This document shows, piece by piece, positions 32,911 through 44,754 of a DNA stretch of 64,000 bases (its first letter is position 1; every line of letters starts with the position of its first letter). The notes beneath the pieces are model-generated. The model made no database searches, was not told where the DNA came from, and saw only the letters and a list, made by a program, of their open reading frames with translations. A program made the position numbers and the translations under genes. The stretch is from positions 245,001-309,000 of the forward strand of contig JAFEMH010002325.1 of the NCBI GenBank assembly GCA_022495995.1, written 5' to 3'. Source of the DNA: Adenophora triphylla var. japonica. Taxonomy: Eukaryota > Streptophyta > Magnoliopsida > Asterales > Campanulaceae.

Positions 32911-34836
32911 TCAAAATCTCTTCGGCAGCTTGGGCTCGATTTTCCTCTTTCCGAACAACACCTTAAAGATTTTTGTTCTCTTTTTTTTTTGTTTATTTAA
33001 TGCGTCTGCTTCTTTATCTAATGAATCATTATTAAATGTTTTTTTTTTAAACTTATTAATTAATTTATCATTAGTTAAAGTGGCAATCAAGGGATACTCA
33101 GAAAGGTTCGTCATTTCATTAGGAACGAAAGGAAATACAGCATTTGCTACAGACTTGTAGTCTTCAGGCGTAAGGCCGTAGGACGACTCTAGAGACTCGA
33201 TCTTGACAATGAGGGACTCGGAGGACTCTACCTAGATTGACACAAAGGGACGGGGGACCAATCCAAGCTTGGCGATCATTTCTTCTTTGGTCGCGGACGG
33301 GCCTGAGAGAGTTTCCTGATTCTTTAATGGGATCGATGTCAGGGACGTCATGACTCGGTAATTGTACTGTTTATGTCCTCCTTCCTCGATCATTGCTACC
33401 ATCTCTTTGGCGGCGAAATCAATCGGGTGCGGCACACGGACCCTCTTCCGAATAAGCTGTGCATAATCGGACCATCCCAATCATCTGAAAAGACTTCTGT
33501 GGCTTTGGCTTTCGGCACTGTCAATTCAAACTCAGGCTTCGGACCTTCCTGGGCAGTAGGAATTGTGGTAGTAAGCTTCTCAAACTATTCCACTAGGCTT
33601 GGCATGCCTTTGAAAGTGTACTCACTCTTCATGGTAGTGGTAGCCCCGGATATCTTGGGTAGGTCCAGAAACATTCTACGGACTGGGTTAGCTTTGGCTC
33701 CCCTGAACTTGTTGAGGCTATCATGTAGCTTCAGCCACCCTTCGTAGGAGTGGGCTCTTTGAGCGTGACATTACCCGGTGCATGGGACCCTTTACAAAGT
33801 AGTCGGCCAAATTAGGGCGAAAGGGAGAGATTTAGGGTTGTTGGCCAAGGACCCTTCTTGTGATAGCTTATTTCCTTTGTAGAGCAAATTCTTTTTCTTT
33901 CGCGGTGTCCACTGAGGTGGCCTCATATCCCAGGCCGTGGCGAGTTTTCTGTCCTTTCACCTCGATGAGTTTGTGAGTTCCTTGTTGGTGCTTCCACTAG
34001 GCCGAGGCCGGGTAGATAGCTCATCTTCCTCATCATTTTCAAGGCCGGAGGGATTTTATCCCAGTGATTGTCGGATCTACGTTGCAAACTTGGGCCTTAG
34101 GAGGCTCGGCCGTGAAGCCTGTTAGCATGAGACCTTCCTCATCATGTTTGATTTCTAGAATAGGTATCCCACACTGTATCCGTGCCCTCAAGGTGACTAA
34201 ATCCCAGTAAATGGTTGTCGGGTCCCATTCGAGATGAATTTCACACATTGGTGGAGGCTTGAGGCGACCCCCTTGACTGATGCGACCAAGGTCTTCCCGA
34301 TAAGGCATTAAAAGTGATCGGGATGTCGATAACCTGGAATTCCACAGTATCAATTTACGGGCAAACCGAGAGGTCCAAAGTAGCAACTCAGGGTGCTCGA
34401 GATGTCGAGTCGTAGCTTTGGCTGTGAGGGAGGAAGGCTTCAAGTACGTGGACTTGATGTCAACGAGCTCATGATCTTTGCTTGGGAAGAATATTCATTC
34501 GGACCCATTGTCAATCAGGACCCGAGGTAGGCGTCGTTCATCCAATTGGACTGTGATGAAGAGAGGCTCGTTATGATCGGCCCCGAATTGAGGGAGATCG
34601 AGATCTGTGAAAGTGATTATGTTCCCATAGTGGATGTTCCCAATTAATTGCACCACGTCATCGGGAGTAGCATCAATAGGCACTAGAGTGCGAGCCATGC
34701 TTTCTTCCAGCTTTAGCTTATGGGGATAAGACGAGGTGGCCGGGGACCGTAGAGAGATGTTGGCACTGTGTCTGCTTCGGCCAGGTGAGCACGGGGTCCT
34801 CCTTCTCAGGGTTAGGAGCTTTGGCTGTCTTGACAC
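32911..34836 (-). pseudogene. Protease and linker, outer element
   Basis: LVPIDATPDDVVQLIGNIHY and ITVQLDERRLPRVLIDNGSE place the protease active site at 34501-34512 (minus). One residue later the frame meets TGA because of the same 1-bp deletion as the inner copy. Downstream are EIKHDEEGLMLTGFTAEPPK, IPLKNQETLSGPSATKEEM and a lysine-rich KKKRTKIFKVLFGKRK before the RT stub. Further stops break the linker. It is the older of the two copies but retains longer frames. Confidence 0.8.
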
Positions 34837-34839
34837 CGG

Positions 34840-36858
34840 GATTACGGTTTTCTCCGGATGCTTGATCTGCCACCCTTTTATCTGTCTTGGGATTCCCTTG
34901 GAAGATTTGCCCGGATCAGGTCAACAGGTTGACTTCCTCATCAGTTACTTCTTGACTAGATTTCTTCAACGCTGCTAAGGTCAACGGGGGAGCCTTTTTG
35001 GCTATCGGCCACTGGTTCTAAAGGAGTCTAGCAACGGTGAGGGGCTGAGCTTGAGCTGTACTAGCTCCTTCCTGGCGGCCCTTATAAGCGCTTCCCAAGT
35101 CACGGGCTTTTGAGTGCGGGGTTGTGTTGTTGCCCCCTAGATGGCCCAGAGCTAGGGCATCCTCCGATTTGCTCCATAGCCTTTGCCTTGCTCATAGTTA
35201 TCATCTGACAAGAGTCGCTATTGTCGGGGCTCGGCGGCTTTCCGATCTCATCCGCGGTATAGTGCAACCATTACGGTTCCTTTTACGTAATACTCGGAGT
35301 TGGAGATAATTATAGCATTAACGTGGGAGGAGCATCGGGTATCATGCCGGTTTCCGGGACTTCTCTGAGAGAGTGAAATACATTCGGGAAGGTGACCTCT
35401 TCTTGGGTAACCACTAACAAGAAGTGTTACTTTGTTTTGGGGCGGATTTGATCGACCGTGGTTATTTTCTCATTAGGGAGGATGGGAGTTAGTTTCCCTC
35501 TCTCTAACGGATCTTCGACTATCGGCTGGATCGGATGCACGAAAACCCTTTCCCCAAAGCATGGTGGCGGTGTTGAATTCTAAGACATCCACGTGCTCGG
35601 ACCCGGGAAACTTCATGGCCTTCATGTCCTCGGTTTCATATTCGTCTTGAAGTTTCTTCGGTCTTATGGCTATCAGCCTCCATCTCATCATACATCTTCT
35701 TCCTTTCACCCTTGCAAGTAGGGCAACCACAAGTAAAGGATAGGCAACGTTCCCCCTCATAGTTCGATGTAGTAGCTCGATAGATCTGGGTCCAAATAAG
35801 GAGCACCGGGGTCCACATTTGTCGGGCACTGGAGCAATTAGGAAGGCGTCGTGTGGATTCGTGGGTATGAAGGCGGCGGGGAGACGTTTAGATCAATAAC
35901 CCTTTTCGGTGATTGCGAGGCACTGTTGTGCTCAGCGGCTCGGTTGTGACCCTCCACGGTTGTTATGCACCATCCGTTCTCGGGAAAGAAAGAAAAGATC
36001 CGATGGCGTTCACGAATTCCTCATCTTCTGGTCGTTTGAAACCCTCCATTCTCGACCCGGTGCTTCAATGAACCCTCTCCGTTCGCGGCTAGGTTCTTAT
36101 AAAGGAACATTATGTTCTAGGATTTCGGATGTGTACGGATGCGGGCGCGGGATTTTTGTCCCTCATCCTCTGAAGTATCAGGACACGACGTGTGCATCTT
36201 ACGAGTACAGTTCTTGGGGGCCGTCCCTATTGGCATTTGACTTGCATTTTCTGGTGGTTCTTCATTGTCGCTTCTTGGCGCTGACCCAACCATTGTGTGT
36301 CGCTCCCATGGCATCATTCCCGGCTTGATTGTTCCAGTTGATTCGGATCAGGGCCTCGATCGACTCTTCGCTCTCGTCATCATCATCGTCATTTGTCATC
36401 GAATCATCTTCCCATTACCTCTGGGATTTCGGTGAGAGGAACACCGATCAAACCCGTTAGGGAATATGGAGTGCGTGCGTCTGCATGCGAAATTGTCATA
36501 TACCCCCATTCCTGGAAGTGGTAATTGCGACTCAGCTTCTCCTCCTAGAAATTGCGGGGGAAGAGTGAGAGGGGGTGGCACGTATTTGACGCCAGGTAGG
36601 ATATAGAAGGAATCCTCCTCCTCTGATTCTTCGCTGTTCTCGGGATCATATTCAGCCTCTCCCAAAACCAATTTGCGAAGTGTACTAGCTCCGAGATGCT
36701 CTTCGGCCTCTTTCTTTGATAAGCCCAGTACGGGCGCCCGCACTTTGAAGCTTTCTTGCTCGATCCTTCTCGATTGTTCTAACCATCTTGTGTAAATGGT
36801 TTTCTCATGTTTTGGCCAGGAACGGCCCCAGGTTCTTTAGTATACGCCTTTCCTTTCA
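34840..36858 (-). pseudogene. Gag-to-protease spacer, outer element
   Basis: Broken frames collinear with 18.6-20.3 kb. They include GASTLRKLVLGEAEYDPENS, EESEEEDSFYILPGVKYVPP and KLQDEYETEDMKAMKFPGSE. The acidic block is conserved in both copies. No catalytic domain is recognised. Confidence 0.65.
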
Positions 36859-39233
36859 TCAGAAATAGCGGGCTTCGTATTCTTGCAAGAAATCTACGAC
36901 ATGAGACCAAGGTGGGATGACTTGTTCATCATCCTCAAGGTTGAGGGAATCAGGGAATTCGGGATCCTCGACGAGGTTGGCCGTGGGTATTTGGGGACCT
37001 TCATCGGCATCTTCCTGGGCATGCGAAGGTTCTCCGCATTCAATCATATTCACACGATTATGGTTCCTCGGCGAGGAGGATTTTTGGCTTGTATTAGGCC
37101 CCTCGGGGCCTTCCAACTTTCCTTGCTCTATCAAGCCTTGGATCGCCTTTTTTAGAGTGAAGCGGTTGTCGATCGGATGTCAAGTGAGCTTGATGAAAGC
37201 GCATACTTTGAGGTATCCTTTGGGAGCATTCGGATTCTGGGTTGGAAATTCTCCAAGGCCTCGGCAAGCCTTCTTTCACCAGTCCCCTAAAGATGTCGTT
37301 CGGAGAGGCATTCCAAAGTTTTCAAGGTTCATGACCCGTGGCACTGGGCTCATTTGGTTTTTGGGAGCAAAAGGAGTTGTGTTATTACATTCTGTCCGCG
37401 TAATTAATCACCTCTTTGCCTTTAGTAGGAGCGGGAGCGGTGTTGGGAGGAGGAGCCCGATATACGCAACGATGTCGTAGTGCCAGTTGGTTGCCGATTG
37501 TAAGCATTTTCAAACTTAGGCTGCGAGGTTAACCGTGGCCGTAAGTCGAGTACGGGAAGTGATGAGGAGGTTCTCGGATGTGGTTTCGAGCATGACTAAA
37601 AGATGTCAGGTTGTTCCTCTTCGAGAAGGAGGGATGGCCATTTCAACGAGTTTCGAGATTCCACCGGTTGTAGAAGTCCCCAACATTCTCGTCGGGGCCA
37701 GCTGCACTCTTGTCTGCAACGTCAGTCAACTCTATTTGTTTCCCATTCCAAGTTAGCTTTGTACTTTTACGTGAAGGCATTAGTAATGTCTGGTCCCATG
37801 TAGCCACGGCCTCGGGCTTTAGGCGGAAGAACCATTTTAGAGCCTTGGATTTCAAAGATAGGCGAAATAGTCGGCCAACTCTTGATTGGTACACCATTTG
37901 GCCTTCATCGCCAAGGTATACGTGTCCGAGATGAGTTTTCGGGCATGCGGTACCATCAAAGAGGTCCAGTTCGGCATAACAAATTTGTGAGGCCGAGGGA
38001 ACGATGGAGTCGGAGTGCAGCAAGGCGGGAAGCGGACTTCTTAGCGGTCAATTCAGTAATTTGCGCTTTCATTTCCTTATGTTGTTCCATGAACCAGGCC
38101 AGATGAGGATCTTGTGGTGGAACCATGGCGTTCAAACCAGTGACCGAGCTAGAGAGAGGAGCTACCACTGGCAGCGGACTGGTGGAGGGAACGGCCGACC
38201 CGGGGACGTAAGTGAAAACCTGTCCTTGGCCTAAATTGCCCGGGGGAGCATGAGTAGGAGCCTGGGCGAAGGGATAGAACCTTGCGGCCTGCTGTTGATT
38301 TTCAACTGGCAAAGTGGGTGGAGGCAGTCCTGATGTAGATGGGTAACTTGGATTTCCGGAGTGAGACCCATAAGTAGGCTTAGGTGCGGGTTGTTGTCCC
38401 TGATTGTTGAATTGCATGGCCGTCTGGGGCGATGGTGTATAACCGAAGTGCTGCGGTCTGGTGATTACGACAGCCGGGATGGAGGTTTGGTAACCCGTCG
38501 GACCACTGAGTGAGAAATGGATTTGTGAGAGGCTGTGTGAGGAGCAAGCGAGCTAGTATCATGCTTTGAGGAGGGCTCGATTGTGGACCCGAACCAGACT
38601 GTGGCGGCATTCCAAACTGTTGTTGTGAAGGTCCGGACTGATCGATTCCAAACTGAGGCGGGATCCCAATTTGCTGTGGCATTCCAAGGTATCCCCAACC
38701 ATGAGAAGACATTCCGTGCGCTTTGTCCCAGTGGGGAAGCCCGTGGCCCGATTAGTGCCGTCGAGCTGCATGGATCCGGTGGTCTACGTGGTTGGGGAGG
38801 CTGGGCGACCCGGAGACCGAGGAGCATGGGTTACGGTAGTGGTACCATAGGAGGTGGGTGGTGGCATCCTGGAGTAATCGGGGCGGGCGAGAGTGGGATT
38901 GGCATCCTCTTCTTCTTCCACGGTGAAGGTGCCATCGGGATTGAGGCGGCCAAACCGTGGCTCTTAATAGCCTCCATAAGGCTATTCGAGATGTGCTTCT
39001 GTCGCAATCTCATACGTTACGCTAGCGGATTCCCTTTCTTTACATTGCATGCGAGGGTCCGGGAGGCGGAGTGACGTTATCCCCATCATTACCCTGATGC
39101 GGACATTACGAAACCGGAGTCGGAACAAACGGTGAAGGCGACGATGCGGCGACTCTTCCCAGCGATCAAACGGTGACCGGTGCCGAAACCAAGCTTTGTG
39201 AGAAGCTGCGGGGGAAAAGGCACGAGGGTTCAA
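36859..39233 (-). pseudogene. Decayed gag, outer element
   Basis: In minus orientation: SNSLMEAIKSHG near 38980, a Pro/Gln-rich linker (PPPTLPVENQQQAARFYPFA near 38290), gag core LDLFDGTACPKTHLG and LSLKSKALKWFFRLKPEAVA near 37960-37800, then the zinc-knuckle area near 37190 (MRFHQAHLTS frame-shifted) and IEQGKLEGPEGPNTSQ. Stops and frameshifts separate the pieces. Equivalent to 15983-18425 of the inner element. Confidence 0.8.
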
Positions 39234-39363
39234 ATGTCTGGGGATAGAAGGAGGGTAGGTGTTTGGGCTTTGGACTCATGCGACATGCGGTTATTTGTTC
39301 TTGTTTACTTAAAACATGTTTTATTAACCTAATCGGTTGGAAAAGATTGCTCTTCTTTTTCAC

Positions 39364-40474
39364 AAACTACCCTGGATCCTGGATCAGTGGGCCCCATCAC
39401 TACGTCTATAAGCCCCTCATATTCCCTTTTTGTGTTTTGACTTCCCGGGGTGGACGGCCACGGGCGAGGGTCACTATAGGGCAAGCGGGTCCCACCGGCC
39501 AGAAAGAAAAACGATCCTAAAAGTCTGGCGGGTAATCTAGTCTTAACGAGCATTCGATGTAAATTACGGACAAAGCTGACGTCAAAAGTCGAGATCATGT
39601 CCAAGGGCTCGACAAAAAGTCGGCATGATTCGGGCTGATAAATGTCCACAATTGATCTTGACTTGTCGTCAATTAGGCCGTAATTAGGCATGGAATAATC
39701 GTTAATCCTTGATGACTCAGTGTCATGCTAGGAGTCAGTGTAATTTGTGCCAGTCAGAGTCAAAGTCAAGGCGCCAGTCAATATCTGGTCAAAGCCCGTG
39801 ACGGAAAATCGGCAGGACTTCGACTGATTAGGGTCCCGAAAGATATTGACTTGGTATGCCGACTAAGGCTTGAAAGGAAAGGTCTATACACAGACAAGGC
39901 ATGACACAGACTAGACTAAAAACCAACCGGGTCTCGGACAAAGTGTGTCACGGACAAGTGCATGGTCGACACGAGGCTCCATGGAATGTTTGGGTAGTCC
40001 CGTGCTTGCACCGAGAGGCGTAATAAGACCAAACGGGCCGCTACAGGGATTTTCCCGGGTTAGGGACGTAGTGTGCAGTGTAAGGTCACGTGCGCGTAGT
40101 GTGCAAGCAGTCTATCTTCTTTTTCCGAGTAAAATAGAAATTTTCGCATGTGTCTTAAAAAGTATGATGCATGCACAAAATGATTTTTTTATTTGAAAAT
40201 GATTTTTTTTTTGAATTTTTTTTTTTTGAAGTCTCTTTTTTTTTTGAAATCTTTTTTTTTTTGAAAGTAAATGCACACATAAGCACATAAATACATAATT
40301 CAAAAATTCAAGGCAACGGGTTCGATAGTCAAAATTTTGACTTTTCCGAGGCGGCCAAAACAACACGAAAATGTGAAAAATCAACACACACAACAAACGG
40401 TTTCAAATGCCGGGAAGGAAGCTTGACCCTCAAAAGTTTTTCTCCTTTTTTTTTGAAAAGATAAAACTTATTTT
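39364..40474 (-). other. 5' leader of the outer element, no gene
   Basis: Collinear with 14927-15980 of the inner element in inverse orientation. T-rich tracts at 40188-40262. No coding frame of note. Confidence 0.7.
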
Positions 40475-40493
40475 GTCCCCAGCAGAGTCGCCA
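40475..40493 (-). promoter_or_regulatory. Primer binding site, outer element
   Basis: Minus strand tggcgactctgctggggac, one base from the LTR end. It is closer than the inner copy to the TGGCGACTCCACTGGGGA form that I recall as complementary to an Arg tRNA. Confidence 0.75.
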
Positions 40494-40494
40494 C

Positions 40495-42360
40495 TGTAAC
40501 GATGTTGTTCCATTTTCCCGAAAGATTAGTAGTTTTTCTTTTCTTTGAAAATCAATCGAAAAAACACGGAGTCGCCACGCCATTTTTGTTTTAAGGGCCA
40601 AAACTTTGAAAAATGCCCGAGATTAGAGATTTGGGTTCGGAGGTCACGTTACACGCCGGGAAGAACGTTAGTGTTCACCCGAAATGCCTCGTAAAACGAG
40701 TCTTCCAAGCATTAGAAACCATTTGCGTATGTGTGTGTGTGTTTTGGCCAAAATAAGTTGAAACTGAGAAAACTAAAAATTGGGAACTCTTTATTAGACT
40801 TTTAACAAATCCCATGATTTTTTGTGTGATTTTTGGGTTGAGTTTTGGTACTCAAAAGATTTTTTGAAGTTGAAAACCAATTCTGCCAGAATGAAAAAGG
40901 CAGTGGACACTTGATTTTAAAATGGGTTTAAGGGCATAAAAATCTCAGAATCTGGGGAAAGTACGAGAATAAAAGTTGTTGAAAACACCTTAAATAAGGT
41001 TTATGTAAAAGAACTTTCCCATTTTTAGGTGACTTGGTGGACCAAAACCTTCTGGAAATCTCATATATGAAATCTGGACTTCCAGAGACTGAGGAACTGA
41101 CTTTTAAAAGAAAATTTGAAAAAGGGAGTTTTACTCACGAAAAAAATAAAGTAAAAATATATATGGAAATCTCTTGATGTTGGATACAAAAAGTAATTTG
41201 TAGTCAACAACAAATTCCAAGTTTCTGTATGTCCAAAAAATTAGACCATGGACAGAGGTCTTAGAGAAAGGCTACTGGACAGCAACTTCCTCTTGAAGAA
41301 AAACATGATTTTAAAGGGGGTTTGGCATCCATGCTTGTCCCCATTTCCTTAGGCTTTGATTAGTAGTCACTAGAAATTTTAGTGGTGATCTACTATATCA
41401 AGCCATTCTTAGGGTACATTAGGACTAAGCACTTCATTTGCTTGGGAAGGAGAATTTTATCCTTGAAAATGAAGATTTGATGTATGAAAATGATTTTTAG
41501 GGTTTTGAAAATGTGTTTGCAAGTAAGTAAAGACACTTTGAAAAGAATGTTGATTCTTGTAGAGGATCATCCATGGAGATGAACTTCCATGGTGATCCTC
41601 TTGGATCTAGGGCAAGAAGATGCACAAACTACATTTTGGAGTTTGAAAATGCATGCATGGATGAGAGAATTTTAGGGTAAGGAGAAGGAGGTTATACCTA
41701 TCTTCTTTGTGTTTGAATGGGTTCAAGGCTTGAATGTATTTAGGGTTTGAATGTGTTTAGGGTTTGTGCTTAGAGTTGGTCAAAGAGAAAACAAGTAGAT
41801 AACAATTAAGTCTTCTATGTTTTCTCTCTAATCCTCCTCCTAAGGGGTGATTTAAGCTTGGGTTAGTGTATGTATGAGAGTGATTTGAGAATGTTTGGAG
41901 TGAGTGGGATTTGGGAAAGATTCAAGAGAAAATGGTGGCAATTCAAGTGAATTCCCACTGTTTTCTCCCTATTTTTCGCCAAGGATTTGCTGTGAATTGT
42001 GTTCTCTCTTTTTTTTTCTGAGACTGAAGGGCTTAATTTATAGGCTCCTGAAAATGCCATTTTCATCCGCGCGGACCAAAGTGGAAGCGTGCACTGTTCA
42101 TTAAATGCAGCTCCAGGCTTTGGACACAAGGAATATCTTTTGAAAATTCAAACTGGTTGCTGTTTTTCAGCTTACCAGATTCGAATTTTTCCAATTTCTT
42201 TTCTTTTTGAGATGCTTTCCTTAGTTTATCTTTAAATAGCAATGCCTATTTTACCCTTACTTTGTTAGAAAAGTTAGGAATAGTAAGAAATGTTAGGAAT
42301 GTTAAAACTTTCGTTAATTTTCTAACGAAAATACTAACGACTCAAATTGGAGCACTTACA
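40495..42360 (-). repeat. 5' LTR of the outer element
   Basis: An 1866-bp LTR reading TGTAAGTGCTCC at 42360 to CATCGTTACA at 40495 on the minus strand. The promoter palindrome ATCCGCGCGGA(C) is at 42065-42076, and the TATA box (minus) at 42036-42042 is 22 bp away. It is longer than the 3' LTR, partly from duplicated tttagggtttg-type sequence near 41730-41770. Confidence 0.9.
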
Positions 42361-43039
42361 ATTGGCCATAGAAAAAGGCTACTCTAGTGGGATCAGTGGT
42401 GTAGGACGATCCAAACTGGGACATAAATTCCTTCTTGGTGTAGTGAATAACCCTAAACTCCTTCATGTCTACTTCACAGAAGTCATACACCATGGCTACC
42501 CGAGACTGCAAGTTTCTTTTCCCTCGAATTGGCTTAGGAGGTACATAACCTCTCTCATTCCTTCCTTTAGCAACGGAGGAGTAGAAAGTGTCCACTATCT
42601 GTGGGCTAGAAGAAGTAGAAGTTGTAGCTCCCCCTTGAGCTGCCATATCTGAAGAAGAAGAAGAAACAGGGGAATCAGTCCTACGTTCAGACTCGGGCGA
42701 CCTACCTAAGGACAACCTAGATTCCCCTGGAAACCCCTTTCTATTTCTAAGGAAGGAGGGCTTATTGGGATCCTTGATATAGAACAGAACTAGATGGTCG
42801 AGTAACTCGTGAAAAAGATGAAAAGACATAACACTTGGGTCGTCTACTTCTAAATCTCCCAAGTTCTATCCTACAGGCAAACCTAGTTCACTAAAGGTCA
42901 ATCCCCACCTTGTCAAGATAGAGGCACACTCAGTCATGTACATCTCCTTACACACTTCTCCTATGTGTTTATATATTCGGTGATTAATGACGCAGTACCT
43001 ATACCAAACCCCAGGTTCGCAGCTAAAGGTTCTAGCCAT
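42361..43039 (-). pseudogene. Retroelement ORF of unknown function, N-terminal part
   Basis: A minus-strand ATG at 43039 (MARTFSCEPGVWYRYCVINH) opens a frame that continues past one TAG (42866-42868) to 42361, where the nested LTR interrupts it. Further on are SVMSFHLFHELLDHLVLFYI, a Ser/Arg-rich low-complexity segment, and DFCEVDMKEFRVIHYTKKEF. The interruption falls after AFFYGQ, and the C-terminal part appears to resume at about 6570. Combined length would be near 600 codons, with two stops. A TATAAAAGAG box lies ~215 bp upstream. I do not recognise the N-terminus. Confidence 0.55.
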
Positions 43040-43250
43040 GGCAGAAATCGAAGAAAAAGCTCGAAAAACTCGAAAATAGATAGAAAAGCAAGGAAGTCAA
43101 AGAATACCTTAAATCGATTTGAAGAAAAGGGTTATAATAAAGAAGACGACGACCAGGGTGTTCCAGAAATCAGAAACCTTGCTTTGCCTGCTGCGGTGGA
43201 TATACGCCTGGAAATCGAGGGTTCGTAAAATCCAAAAAGGAAAAGGTTTT

Positions 43251-43260
43251 CCTCTTTTAT
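43251..43260 (-). promoter_or_regulatory. TATA box upstream of the split ORF
   Basis: Minus-strand TATAAAAGAG at 43251-43260, ~215 bp upstream of the ATG at 43039, with no LTR recognisable around it. This suggests the ORF had its own promoter, or that the flanking LTR has diverged beyond recognition. Confidence 0.45.
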
Positions 43261-43489
43261 ACCCACTGATAATACTTTCTCGAATTGGAAAGGGTTTATT
43301 TTTAAACGGTTTTAAATAAAACATTTAATGGCCCGGACGGTTTTCAAGGCAGCAATGATTACGGAAATACAGCGCTTCTGCTGATTCAGCCGTCCATAGT
43401 CAACGGCCAGGATTGAGCCACGTCGCTATGGTCGGTCATCTGTCAAAGTTTGAGCATCTACCTACGATCTACTTGAACCTTCATCAAAA

Positions 43490-44260
43490 AATTGTATAAC
43501 TTCCTGGTCGAGAAAGTTGGGGGCCACTGAACGGAATAAAAGTGACGGGCTAAGCCCAACGACCAAGCCCAGTTTTACAGATATTATTGCCACCACATTC
43601 TCAGTGGGCCAGGCCCAATTATTACAAAGCCCAAGGCCCATCGTCAAAGATCAGTTGACCTAGCTCATTGTCTGACCTACGTGGTCCCGACCTAGCTATC
43701 GTCCGACATACGATTCAGATTCTATTCGGGTATGGTCTGACCCTATCCATCAGTCAGGTCGACTTGGATCCAAACAGGCGACCTCGACCTACGAGACTAC
43801 GTCGACCTACAGAGTTCAAGCGTATTTATGATTCTTTTCTTAACAGGATTCCTACAAAACAGGAGTTATTTATGGACACGATATCTTATATAAATCTGAT
43901 CCGTGATTATAGGGATTTCATACAATCCTACCACAATTACAACTCTGGCAAAGCCTATAAATACATCACAACTCCAACCGTTCAAAGGTAACTGCTATTT
44001 TGTTATTTGAGAATACATTGTTCTTTATAACTTATTAGCTCTCTATACACCATACTTACTCTCACGCCCAAGGGTCTTCGCCGGAGACCATTCCGGCTAG
44101 TCGTGGGTTCTGTTTTCAGGTCAAAAGCCAGGAGATCTATCTTACTGATTGGACGGAGATTGATCCAGCATGATTCTTGCAGCATCACTTTCCTTTTAAT
44201 CTGTCTCGGTTTAGGGTTCTTAGTTGCTTTATTACTTGAAATATACAACGGGATCCACTT
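43490..44260 (+). mobile_element. LTR-like remnant
   Basis: Begins near a purine tract gagaaagttgggggccac (43511-43528). It contains a TATA box cctataaatacatcac near 43955-43970, and then actctcacgcccaagggtcttcgccgg with ttttcaggtc about 50 bp later. The last two blocks resemble 61995-62075, so both may be LTRs of related elements. Ends are not defined, and no gag-pol or target duplication is visible. Confidence 0.4.
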
Positions 44261-44754
44261 GACATCCTCACAACAAAAACTCCCTACCCACTTTCTTTCT
44301 TACTTTATTTTACTTTTCATACTCACAATATTTACTTTTTCTTAATCTTCATGCCAGATCAAACTAATAACATTAAATCGGGACATAGGAAGTAGTTTTA
44401 TATCATTCATCTCACTCATTATCTCTCCTAATTTAATTTTATACTTATAACTCCAATCAACGGACTGTTTTTTTCAGGAGCATTTACCATATAATCCCTC
44501 TTACAAACCAATACTACCTCCTAGGACAAGTTGTATTTTGCTTAACCATATAATTCCTAGCTTAATAAGCACACCCTCTTAACATTTTACTAAATTCACC
44601 CTCCTATCATTTCACTAAGTCTACCCTCTTTAACAATTTAATTTCTTTCAAACCACCCTTACCTTAGGTCACCCCCTCCCCATCTTCTCCGGTCAACACT
44701 TCCGGCAACCAGCTTCGATGACTTTTTTTTTTTATTATTTTTTACGTCGGCGAC

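Larger units (their letters stand above)
6575..42360 (-). mobile_element. Outer Tat/Ogre-like non-autonomous LTR retrotransposon (nested)
   Basis: Two minus-strand LTRs bound this element: 3' LTR 6575-8263 and 5' LTR 40495-42360, both ending TGTAAGTGCTCC on one side. Removing the inserted inner element (13154-31889) leaves about 17.05 kb. In minus orientation the order is 5' LTR, PBS, gag, protease, deleted pol, [insertion], antisense gene 2, antisense gene 1, repeats, 3' LTR. This is collinear with the inner copy. The lineage call rests on the PBS type, large size, and extra antisense ORFs between pol and the 3' LTR, which are known from Tat-lineage elements. No 5-bp target duplication is visible (ends flank ACTCCC and ATTGG). 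About 1.3 kb of antisense gene 2 is missing beside the inner insertion. Confidence 0.85.
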
